A DNA stretch of 64,000 nt from assembly GCA_040752025.1 (NCBI GenBank), contig JBFMFR010000012.1:59826-123825 (forward strand), given 5' to 3'. Origin of the DNA: JBFMFR01 sp040752025. Lineage in GTDB: Bacteria > Chloroflexota > Anaerolineae > Anaerolineales > UBA4823. Below, piece after piece: positions 32,148 to 39,674 of the stretch. Position 1 is the first letter of the stretch; every line of letters starts with the position of its first letter. The notes beneath the pieces were generated by a model, which searched no databases, had not been told where the DNA came from, and saw nothing but the letters and a program-made list of their open reading frames with translations. Both the position numbers and the translations under genes were made by a program.

Positions 32148-32801
32148 GTGACCACTCGCCTGACTCGCAGCCTCGCCCTGCTGTTTTTGTTCCTCGCCGC
32201 CGCCCTGGCCTGCCAGTTCAGCGCGGCTGAAACCCCCACGCCTAAGCCCGGGCAGGTGCTCTTCCAGGATGAATTCTCCGACCCGCTCAGCGGCTGGAAC
32301 CGCGTCTCCGCCGCAGATGGCCTCACCGACTACGCCGACGGCGTCTACCGCATCCTGGTCAACCGCCCCAACCTGGACATCTGGTCCAAGCCCGGACTGG
32401 ACTTCAGCGACGTGCGCCTCGAAGTCGACAGCTTCAAAGTCAGCCAGGAGCGGGACAACCGCTTCGGCCTGATCTGCCGGGCCCTGGACGCCACCCATTT
32501 CTACACCTTCATGATCAGCAGCGACGGCTACTTCGCCGTGGGCAAAGTTATGGACGCGCAGTACGCCCTGGTGGACATGCCCAACATGCAGCCCAGTGAA
32601 TTCATCCGCCTGGGCTCGGACCTTAACCACCTGCGCGCCGACTGCATCGGCGACGCCTTGACCTTTTACGTCAACGGGCACAAGCTGATCACTGTCCACG
32701 ATGACGAATATATGTTCGGAGACGTCGGCCTGATCGCTGGGACTTACGACACTCCCGGCACCGATGTCCGTTTCGATAATTTAACCGTGCAAGCGCCGTG
32801 A
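32148..32801 (+). CDS. Lipoprotein with concanavalin-like (LamG/DUF1080-type) fold
   Basis: The 217-residue protein has a lipobox (A-L-A-C, Cys22), a short Thr/Pro linker and a beta-sandwich-like domain: F-Q-D-E-F-S-D-P-L-S-G-W, Y-A-D-G-V-Y-R-I, R-F-G-L-I-C-R, and D-V-R-F-D-N-L-T-V near the end. This is the laminin G/DUF1080 pattern that often binds carbohydrate. GTG is the start, with AAGGA upstream. Its stop overlaps mtaB (GTGA). Confidence 0.75.
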   Translation: MTTRLTRSLALLFLFLAAALACQFSAAETPTPKPGQVLFQDEFSDPLSGWNRVSAADGLTDYADGVYRILVNRPNLDIWSKPGLDFSDVRLEVDSFKVSQERDNRFGLICRALDATHFYTFMISSDGYFAVGKVMDAQYALVDMPNMQPSEFIRLGSDLNHLRADCIGDALTFYVNGHKLITVHDDEYMFGDVGLIAGTYDTPGTDVRFDNLTVQAP

Positions 32802-34159
32802 AGATTTACCTGGATACGATTGGATGCCGCCTCAACCAGGCTGAGATCGAGCAGTACGCCCGCCAGTTCCGTGCTGCCGGTCACGAGCTGGTCGCTACGC
32901 CCGAGCAAGCCGACCTGGTCGTGATCAACACCTGCACTGTCACTGCCGCCGCCGCTTCCGACTCGCGCAGCAAGATCCGCCAGGCGGCCCGCGCCGGCGC
33001 CGGCCAGATCGTGGTCACCGGCTGCTGGTCGACTCTCAGCCCGGGGCAGGCTGCTGTATTACCCTCCGTCACACGCCTGGTGCCTAACGCCGACAAGGAT
33101 CACCTGGTGCCCGATTTGCTCGGCCTGCCCCTCGAAAGCTTCGACCTCGAGCCGCTCGAGCGCACCCCCGTGCCCGGGGCGCGCCTGCGCACGCGCGCCT
33201 TCATCAAAGTACAGGATGGCTGCGACAACCACTGCACATTTTGCATCACCACCCTGGCGCGCGGCGCCGGGCGCAGCCGTCCGCTGCGCGAAGTAGTGGA
33301 AGATGTGCGCGCCGCGGCCGCCTCCGCCCAGGAAGTCGTCCTCACCGGCGTGCACCTGGGCTCCTGGGGCCAGGACCTCTCTCCGGCCCTGCACCTGCGC
33401 CACCTGGTGCGCGCCATCCTGGACGGAACCGCTGTGCCCCGCCTGCGCCTGTCTTCGCTCGAGCCCTGGGACCTGGACGCCGCTTTCTTCGAGCTGTGGG
33501 ACGATGCCCGCCTGTGCCGCCACCTGCACCTGCCGCTGCAATCTGGCAGCGCCGCCGTTTTACGCCGCATGGCCCGCAAGACCAACCCGCCGGCCTACGC
33601 CCGCCTGGTGGCCCGGGCCCGCGCCGCCATCCCGGGCGTCGCCATCACTACCGACCTGATCGCCGGTTTCCCCGGCGAAAGCCAGGCCGAGTTCGCCGAA
33701 AGCCTGGCCTTCGTTCAGGAGATTGGCTTCGCCGATGGGCACGTCTTCACCTACTCGCCGCGCCCTGGCACCGCTGCCGCCCGCCTGCCAGAGCAGGTGC
33801 CGCCCCCCGTGCGCAAGCAGCGCAGCGCCGAGCTACGCGCCGCCCTGGCTGCGGCTGGGCAGGCTTACCGGGCCAGCTTCGTCGGCCAGGTGCTGCCCGT
33901 CTTGTGGGAAACGGCCACGCCCCTCGGTCCTCACAACGGCGCCGGCGACTGGGAAATGAGCGGCCTGACCGATAATTACCTGCGCGTCCACGCCCGCGCT
34001 CCCCGCCGCCTGTGGAACCAGGTCACGCCTGTGTGCCTGACCGGCCTCGAGAACGGTCATTTCCTGGGCGATATCGAACCCCTGCCCGCCGCACAGGGCT
34101 CGCATCCGCAGGCATTTTCGTACGATCCGATCGCTCAGGAGGCCAGCCGCGATGAGTGA
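32798..34159 (+). CDS. mtaB: tRNA t6A37 methylthiotransferase
   Basis: MtaB converts t6A37 to ms2t6A37 in tRNAs reading ANN codons, using two iron-sulfur clusters. The 453-residue protein has the N-terminal UPF0004 cysteines (G-C-R-L-N-Q-A-E, N-T-C-T-V-T, V-T-G-C-W), the radical SAM C-D-N-H-C-T-F-C, and a C-terminal TRAM-like region. The GTG start overlaps the previous stop. It is followed by HIT, macrodomain and SpoU genes with small or negative gaps, indicating an RNA-modification and nucleotide-housekeeping operon. Confidence 0.9.
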   Translation: MKIYLDTIGCRLNQAEIEQYARQFRAAGHELVATPEQADLVVINTCTVTAAAASDSRSKIRQAARAGAGQIVVTGCWSTLSPGQAAVLPSVTRLVPNADKDHLVPDLLGLPLESFDLEPLERTPVPGARLRTRAFIKVQDGCDNHCTFCITTLARGAGRSRPLREVVEDVRAAAASAQEVVLTGVHLGSWGQDLSPALHLRHLVRAILDGTAVPRLRLSSLEPWDLDAAFFELWDDARLCRHLHLPLQSGSAAVLRRMARKTNPPAYARLVARARAAIPGVAITTDLIAGFPGESQAEFAESLAFVQEIGFADGHVFTYSPRPGTAAARLPEQVPPPVRKQRSAELRAALAAAGQAYRASFVGQVLPVLWETATPLGPHNGAGDWEMSGLTDNYLRVHARAPRRLWNQVTPVCLTGLENGHFLGDIEPLPAAQGSHPQAFSYDPIAQEASRDE

Positions 34160-34496
34160 TTGCATCTTTTGTAAAATCGTGGCCGGGAAAAGCCCCAGCC
34201 AGATGCTCTACCAGGATGAGCGCGTCTCCGCCTTTCGCGATATCCATCCGGTAGCCTCCACGCACATCTTAATCGTGCCCAATAAGCACATCGCTTCGGT
34301 CAACGATCTCACCTCCGAAGACGAAGCCCTTACCGGGCATCTTTTCACCGTTGCCCGCCAGCTTGCCATCCAGGAAGGCGTCCACCAGGCTGGCTACCGC
34401 CTGATCGTCAACACCGGTCCGCACGCCGGGCAGGCCGTTTTTCACCTGCACTTGCACCTGATCGGCGGGCAGCGCATGCGCTACCCGATGGGATGA
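34152..34496 (+). CDS. HIT family nucleotide hydrolase
   Basis: A 114-residue Hint/HIT protein. It has C-I-F-C-K-I-V-A-G at the start and the catalytic histidine triad H-L-H-L-H-L near residue 98. HIT proteins hydrolyse nucleoside phosphoramidates such as AMP-lysine. The start overlaps the end of mtaB by eight bases. Confidence 0.92.
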   Translation: MSDCIFCKIVAGKSPSQMLYQDERVSAFRDIHPVASTHILIVPNKHIASVNDLTSEDEALTGHLFTVARQLAIQEGVHQAGYRLIVNTGPHAGQAVFHLHLHLIGGQRMRYPMG

Positions 34497-34505
34497 AAAC
34501 GACCG

Positions 34506-35141
34506 ATGAACGCCTCCATGAAGCCGCCCTTACGTGAGCACCTTTTCCCCACCGGCCAGCGCATGCAGCTTGTGCAAGGTGACCTGACTCTCGAAAAAGT
34601 GGACGCCATCGTCAATGCCGCCAACGCCCACTTGCAGCACGGTGGCGGCCTGGCCTGGGTCATCCTGCGCCGCGCCGGGCCGCAAATCCAGGTCGAGAGC
34701 GACGCCTGGGTGCGCCAGCACGGCCCGGTGACCCACGACCGCCCGGCGTACACCCGCGCCGGTAACCTGCCCTGCCGCTACATCATCCATGCCGTTGGCC
34801 CGGTGTGGGGCTCAGGCAACGAAGACTCTAAGCTGGCCATCGCCGTCAAAGGCGCACTGCGCCTGGCCGACAAGCTAGAGCTCTCCTCCCTGGCCCTGCC
34901 CGCCATCTCCACCGGCATCTTCGGCTTCCCCAAGCTGCTCGCCGCTCACGTGACGCTCTCCGCCATCCGCGAGCATTTCGCCGAGACCAGCCCGCGTGAG
35001 TTTCCCGATACCGGCCTGCGATTGCTGCGCCTGGTGCTGTTCGATGCCCCCACCCTGCAGGCCTTCCTGCAAGCCTGGGAAGAAGAAATCGCTGCCAGCA
35101 ATTCGCTCAGCGCTGCCAGCCAGAATGCCGGGCACATTTGA
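34506..35141 (+). CDS. Macrodomain protein (ADP-ribose binding)
   Basis: The 211-residue protein is a macrodomain, with Q-G-D-L-T, V-D-A-I-V-N-A-A-N-A-H-L-Q-H-G-G-G and L-P-A-I-S-T-G-I-F-G-F-P. Such domains bind or hydrolyse ADP-ribose derivatives, O-acetyl-ADP-ribose, or ADP-ribosylated proteins or nucleic acids. It lies 9 bases after HIT and 13 before the SpoU gene, in the same unit. The substrate is unknown. Confidence 0.88.
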   Translation: MNASMKPPLREHLFPTGQRMQLVQGDLTLEKVDAIVNAANAHLQHGGGLAWVILRRAGPQIQVESDAWVRQHGPVTHDRPAYTRAGNLPCRYIIHAVGPVWGSGNEDSKLAIAVKGALRLADKLELSSLALPAISTGIFGFPKLLAAHVTLSAIREHFAETSPREFPDTGLRLLRLVLFDAPTLQAFLQAWEEEIAASNSLSAASQNAGHI

Positions 35142-35154
35142 AGGCCGCCTCGCC

Positions 35155-35928
35155 ATGACCATCACCTCCGCCAAAAACCCCAGGATCAAGTGGGTGCGCT
35201 CGCTGCTTGCCAGCAGTCGCGCCCGCCGCGACGAGGGCGTTTTCGTGGTCGAGGGCCTGCGCCTGCTGGAAGAAGCCCTGGCCTCCGGCTGGCGGGCGCG
35301 CCTGCTGCTCTACACCCCCGAGTTGAGAGAGCGCGGCCAGGCGCTGCTGGAGGGTTTTGCTGCCCAGGGGGCGCCCGTCGAGGCCGTCCCGGAGCATGTG
35401 CTGCGCGCCGCCAGCGACACCGAGGCGCCTCAGGGCATGCTGGCCGTGCTCGACTGGCAGCCTCTGCCGCTGCCCGAAAAACTGGATTTCGTTTTTATCC
35501 CCGACGCAGTGCGCGACCCCGGCAACCTGGGCACCATGCTGCGCACTGCCTCTGCCGCGGGCGTGCAGGCCGCCCTCCTGCCGCCCGGCACAGTCGATTG
35601 GCTCTCGCCCAAAGTGCTGCGCGCCGGGATGGGGGCGCACTTTCACCTGCCCATCCAGGCGCTTTCCTGGGATGAAATTGCCCAACGCCTGCACGGTCTT
35701 TCCATCTACCTGGCCGCTGCCGGGCAAGGCCAGGCGCACACCCAGACCGACTGGCGCGCCCCGCTGGCGCTGGTCGTGGGCGGCGAGGCGGCAGGCGCCG
35801 GGCCCGAGGCGCAGCGCCTGGCCACCAGCCGGGTGCACATTCCCATGCCGGGCAAAGCCGAATCGCTCAATGCCGCCATCGCCGCCGCCATCCTGCTCTT
35901 CGAAGTCGCTCGCCAACGAGGTATATAA
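35155..35928 (+). CDS. TrmH/SpoU-type rRNA or tRNA 2'-O-ribose methyltransferase
   Basis: The ~257-residue protein has an N-terminal substrate-binding part (A-K-N-P-R-I-K, F-V-V-E-G-L-R-L-L-E-E-A) and a SPOUT fold with F-I-P-D-A-V-R-D-P-G-N-L-G-T-M-L-R-T-A and, near the C-terminus, V-V-G-G-E-A-x-G and I-P-M-P-G-K-A-E-S-L-N-A-A-I-A-A-A-I. These are the SpoU motifs 1 to 3. The exact nucleotide cannot be named. ATG 35155 is used; an in-frame upstream part only shadows the macrodomain gene. Confidence 0.85.
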   Translation: MTITSAKNPRIKWVRSLLASSRARRDEGVFVVEGLRLLEEALASGWRARLLLYTPELRERGQALLEGFAAQGAPVEAVPEHVLRAASDTEAPQGMLAVLDWQPLPLPEKLDFVFIPDAVRDPGNLGTMLRTASAAGVQAALLPPGTVDWLSPKVLRAGMGAHFHLPIQALSWDEIAQRLHGLSIYLAAAGQGQAHTQTDWRAPLALVVGGEAAGAGPEAQRLATSRVHIPMPGKAESLNAAIAAAILLFEVARQRGI

Positions 35929-35931
35929 CTC

Positions 35932-37152
35932 ATGAAAATCCGCTCGATCACCTATTTTTTCAATCCCGGCTGGCCGCTGCAGGCGCACTCCCTGCGCCAG
36001 GCAGGGGCTTTCCTCGCCGCGGCGCGCCCGGCCTTCGAAGCGGCTGGCTACGAAGTCCAGACCGTCCGCCTGGCCTGCGTGCCCTTCGCCACGCTGCTGC
36101 CCGATTTGCAGACCAGCACGGTGATCGAGCTGGGCCGCGCCCTGGAGCAGGCCGCTCAAGACCTGGGCATCGAATACGTTTCCCTGGGGCCGGCCCTGCC
36201 AGAGTTGCCCGCCAGCTACCCCTTGATCCTGGAAGTCATCGCCGCCACGCAAAACGTGTTCCTCTCGGGGGTGATAGCCGCGCCGCAAACCGGCGTTTCG
36301 CTGCCCGCCGTGCGCGCCTGCGCCGGGGTCATCCACCAGGCCGCTGGTCTTTCCCCGGACGGTTTCGCCAACCTGCGATTCGCCGCCCTGGCTAACGTGC
36401 CCGCCGGAGCGCCCTTCTTCCCTGCCGCATACCACGCCGGGGATGCGCCCACCTTCGCCCTGGCCACCGAGGCGGCCGACCTGGCCGTCACCACTTTCAG
36501 CCAGGCCAGCGACCTGGAAAGCGCCCGCCAGGCGCTGATCGCCACGGTGGAGAGCCACGCCCGCGCCTTGCAGCAGGTTGCCAACGGTCTATCGGCGCAG
36601 TTCGGCCTGCCCTTCAAGGGCCTCGACTTCACCCTGGCGCCCTTCCCGGAGGAAGCGCTTTCCTTCGGGACCGCCATCGAGCGCATGGGCGTGCCCGCCG
36701 TGGGCGAACACGGCTCGCTGGCCGCCGCTGCCATCCTGGCCGACACTTTAGATCGGGCCAGCTATGGCCGCACCGGCTTCAACGGCCTGATGCTGCCGGT
36801 CCTGGAGGATTACACCCTGGCCCTGCGCGCCGCCCAGGGGACGCTGTCGATTAAAGATTTGCTGTTGTACTCGGCGGTGTGCGGCACCGGGCTGGACACC
36901 GTGCCCCTGCCGGGCGACGCCAGCGTAGAGGCGCTCAACGCCCTGCTGCTCGATCTGGCGGCTTTATCATTGCGCCTGGGCAAGCCGCTGACCGCTCGCC
37001 TGATGCCGATCCCCGGCAAAAAAGCCGGTGATCCCACCGGCTTCGACTTCGCTTATTTCGCCAACAGCCGCGTCCTGGCCCTGGAGGCCCAGCCGCTGGG
37101 CGGAGCGCTGGCGGGGCAGGAAAGCTTTCCTCTGTCCCCGCGCCCAGTGTGA
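35932..37152 (+). CDS. DUF711 family protein
   Basis: The 406-residue protein has the DUF711/UPF0210 pattern: an N-terminal M-K-I-R-S-I-T-Y-F-F-N, a middle G-L-D-F-T-L-A-P-F-P-E and E-H-G-S-L-A-A-A-A, and a C-terminal T-A-R-L-M-P-I-P-G-K-K-A-G-D. Relatives are soluble proteins of unclear function, some resembling glycyl-radical folds. It starts three bases after the SpoU gene and ends where hypE begins on the other strand, the two stop codons forming TGATCA. Confidence 0.85.
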   Translation: MKIRSITYFFNPGWPLQAHSLRQAGAFLAAARPAFEAAGYEVQTVRLACVPFATLLPDLQTSTVIELGRALEQAAQDLGIEYVSLGPALPELPASYPLILEVIAATQNVFLSGVIAAPQTGVSLPAVRACAGVIHQAAGLSPDGFANLRFAALANVPAGAPFFPAAYHAGDAPTFALATEAADLAVTTFSQASDLESARQALIATVESHARALQQVANGLSAQFGLPFKGLDFTLAPFPEEALSFGTAIERMGVPAVGEHGSLAAAAILADTLDRASYGRTGFNGLMLPVLEDYTLALRAAQGTLSIKDLLLYSAVCGTGLDTVPLPGDASVEALNALLLDLAALSLRLGKPLTARLMPIPGKKAGDPTGFDFAYFANSRVLALEAQPLGGALAGQESFPLSPRPV

Positions 37153-38217
37153 TCAGCAGATCCTGGGCAGCATTTCGCCGGCCAGGCGGTCGACCACGCG
37201 CCGGCTGCCCACGCCGGTCTTCATCAGCACGCGCCCTGGCGGATCAGCCAATACCTCGCCGATGATCGCCGCCTCTTCGCCGTAGCGCGTGCGCCGCATG
37301 GCCTCCAGCACGGCCTCGGCCTCCTGGGGAGCCACCATCGCCACCAGCTTGCCCTCGTTGGCCACGTACAGCGGGTCGAAGCCCAGCATCTCGCAGGCCG
37401 CTGTCACCTGCGGCCGCACCGGGATGGCCTTTTCCTCGATCAGGATGCCCACCCCGGATTGCAGCGCGATCTCATTCAGGGTGGTCGCCAGGCCGCCGCG
37501 CGTCGGGTCGCGCAGCACGTGCACGCCCTGGCTGGCGTCCAACATTGCTGCCACCAGGTGGTTGAGCGGGGCGACATCGCTGTGCAAATCCGTCTCGAAG
37601 CCCAGCTCACCACGCGCCGCCAGCACGGCGATGCCGTGGTCGCCGACCGGCCCCGAAAGGATGAGCACATCGCCCGGGCGCGCTTGCGCGCCGCCGATAC
37701 TCCTCCCGGCCCGGATCAGGCCCACGCCAGCCGTCGTAATGTAAAGGCCATCCGCCTTGCCGCGCTGCACCACCTTGGTGTCGCCCGCCACGATCTGCAC
37801 CCCGGCTTCTTGCGCCGCGGCCTGCATGGAAGCCACCACCTGCTCCAGCAGGGCAATCTCCAGGCCCTCCTCCAGCACGAAGCCGGCGGTCAGGTAAGCC
37901 GGGTCGGCTCCCAACATGGCCACATCGTTGACCGTGCCGCACACTGCCAGGCGGCCGATGTCGCCGCCCGGAAAGAACAGCGGCCATACCACGTGCGCAT
38001 CGGTGCTGATTGCCAGGCGTGACGCTTCGGCGCCCTCTGGCGGTAAGACAATCGCCCCGGCGTCGTCCCCCGCTTGCAGCACCGGGTTGCTCAGGTAATG
38101 CATGAACAGGCGCGCCACCAGGTCGTGAGTCATCTTCCCGCCGCTGCCGTGCCCCATTACGATCCGCTCGCTGTGGTAAAGAGGCACCGGGCAAACCGGT
38201 CCTTCTTCGATTCCCAT
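37153..38217 (-). CDS. hypE: Hydrogenase maturation carbamoyl dehydratase
   Basis: HypE dehydrates the carbamoyl group on its C-terminal Cys to a cyanide ligand for NiFe hydrogenase. The 354-residue protein has the N-terminal G-H-G-S-G-G-K block, the ATP-binding region typical of the PurM/HypE superfamily, and ends with P-R-I-C, where the final Cys accepts the carbamoyl group. It is the last gene of the arsR-hypABFCDE unit. Confidence 0.93.
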   Translation of the reverse strand: MGIEEGPVCPVPLYHSERIVMGHGSGGKMTHDLVARLFMHYLSNPVLQAGDDAGAIVLPPEGAEASRLAISTDAHVVWPLFFPGGDIGRLAVCGTVNDVAMLGADPAYLTAGFVLEEGLEIALLEQVVASMQAAAQEAGVQIVAGDTKVVQRGKADGLYITTAGVGLIRAGRSIGGAQARPGDVLILSGPVGDHGIAVLAARGELGFETDLHSDVAPLNHLVAAMLDASQGVHVLRDPTRGGLATTLNEIALQSGVGILIEEKAIPVRPQVTAACEMLGFDPLYVANEGKLVAMVAPQEAEAVLEAMRRTRYGEEAAIIGEVLADPPGRVLMKTGVGSRRVVDRLAGEMLPRIC

Positions 38218-38220
38218 GTT

Positions 38221-39351
38221 CTAGTTCTCCTCCGAGCGGCTGGCGCGACTTCGTTCTACACCCGCCGCGTCGCGCTTATAGCGATAATAGGCCGCACAGG
38301 CCCCTTCCGAAGAGACCATGGTAGCGCCCAGCGGCGTTTCCGGAGTGCACTGCTTGCCAAAAGCTATACAGTCGAACGGCTTCTTCAGCCCCTGCAAGAT
38401 TTGCCCGGCGATACACAGGGGCGACTCCTCCGGTTGGATCGCCTGCACGTCGAAGCGCTGCTCTGCGTCGAACGCGGCAAACTCAGGCCGCAGTCGCCAG
38501 CCGCTGTCCGGGATGCCCCCGATGCCGCGCCACTTGCGGTCGCATTCCATGAAGACCTGGTTGATCACCTTCTGCGCCGGCTGGTTGCCCGGCTGGGTGA
38601 CCAGGCGGGGGTAGGCGTTTTCCACGGCCACGCGCCCCTGCTCCAGCATGCGCACCGTCTGCAAAATGCCCTGGGCGATGTCCAGGGGCTCGAAGCCGGT
38701 CACAGCCATCGGGATGGCGTACTGCTCAGCGATGGGCGGATACTCCCAATAGCCCATCACGGCGCACACGTGCCCCGCCAGCAGGAAGCCCTGCACCCGG
38801 TTGTACGGCGAGCCCAGGATGGCGTGCAGCGCCGGGGGCACGCGCACGTGCGAGACCAGGATGCTGAAATTCTTCAACCCCAGCCCTTTGGCCTGCAAGA
38901 CGCTCATCACGTTGGCCGGGGCGGTGGTCTCGAAGCCGATGGCGAAGAACACCACCTGCCTGTCGGGGTTCTGCTGGGCGATCTTGATCGCGTCCAGCGG
39001 GGAATACACCACGCGCACATCGCCGCCCGCCGCCCGCACGCTGAACAGGTCGCGCCCGGAGCCGGGCACGCGCAGCATATCACCGTAGGAGGTGAAGATC
39101 ACTTCCGGGCGCGCCGCTATCGCCAGGGCCTTGTCGATCAGTTCCAGGGGTGTGACGCACACGGGGCAGCCCGGTCCATGCACCAGTTCGATTTGCTCCG
39201 GCAGCAGTTGGTCCAGCCCATGGCGCATGATGGCATGTGTCTGCCCGCCGCAAATCTCCATCAACACCCAGGGGCGCGTGATGATGCGCCGGATTTCATC
39301 CATCACGCCGTGCACCAGGGCCGCGTCGCGGTACTCCTCAACGTACTTCAT
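38221..39351 (-). CDS. hypD: Hydrogenase Fe(CN)2CO assembly scaffold
   Basis: The 376-residue protein has the HypD signatures: C-G-G-Q-T-H-A (~39-45), G-P-G-C-P-V-C (~68-74), a further conserved F-F-A-I-G-F-E-T-T-A-P block, and a cysteine-rich C-terminal half that binds a [4Fe-4S] cluster. HypD with HypC carries the iron to which CN and CO are attached. It sits three bases from both neighbours. Confidence 0.93.
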   Translation of the reverse strand: MKYVEEYRDAALVHGVMDEIRRIITRPWVLMEICGGQTHAIMRHGLDQLLPEQIELVHGPGCPVCVTPLELIDKALAIAARPEVIFTSYGDMLRVPGSGRDLFSVRAAGGDVRVVYSPLDAIKIAQQNPDRQVVFFAIGFETTAPANVMSVLQAKGLGLKNFSILVSHVRVPPALHAILGSPYNRVQGFLLAGHVCAVMGYWEYPPIAEQYAIPMAVTGFEPLDIAQGILQTVRMLEQGRVAVENAYPRLVTQPGNQPAQKVINQVFMECDRKWRGIGGIPDSGWRLRPEFAAFDAEQRFDVQAIQPEESPLCIAGQILQGLKKPFDCIAFGKQCTPETPLGATMVSSEGACAAYYRYKRDAAGVERSRASRSEEN

Positions 39352-39353
39352 CG

Positions 39354-39617
39354 CTACAACACCCCCGAAGGATCGGGACCCAGCTCTTGCTCAAAATCCA
39401 TGATCTCCTTCAAAAGCGCCAGGGTTTCCTGTGCTTCGGCTTCATCGATCAGGTTGAGGGCAAAACCCACGTGGATCACCGTGTAATCGCCCACCTGGGC
39501 TTCGGGGACGTATTCCAGGCAGGTTTCGCGGAACACGCCGCCAAAGTCCACCTTGCCCATTTTCAGGCCGCCACGTTCGAAGATTTCGACGATCTTACCA
39601 GGGACACCTAGACACAT
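39354..39617 (-). CDS. hypC: Hydrogenase assembly chaperone HypC
   Basis: An 87-residue HypC/HybG chaperone with the diagnostic M-C-L-G-V-P-G-K-I, where Cys2 binds the iron-ligand complex. It lies between hypF and hypD in the operon and would pair with HypD. Confidence 0.92.
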   Translation of the reverse strand: MCLGVPGKIVEIFERGGLKMGKVDFGGVFRETCLEYVPEAQVGDYTVIHVGFALNLIDEAEAQETLALLKEIMDFEQELGPDPSGVL

Positions 39618-39674
39618 ACCATTACTCCTTTAGAACCGGTTTCCGATAAACTCGTTTCTCGGAACTTGCTTCTG

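Noticed and set aside
38074..39486. 470-codon plus-strand open frame opposite hypD
   Set aside because: HypD has unmistakable C-G-G-Q-T-H and G-P-G-C-P-V-C motifs, so the opposite frame is not coding.
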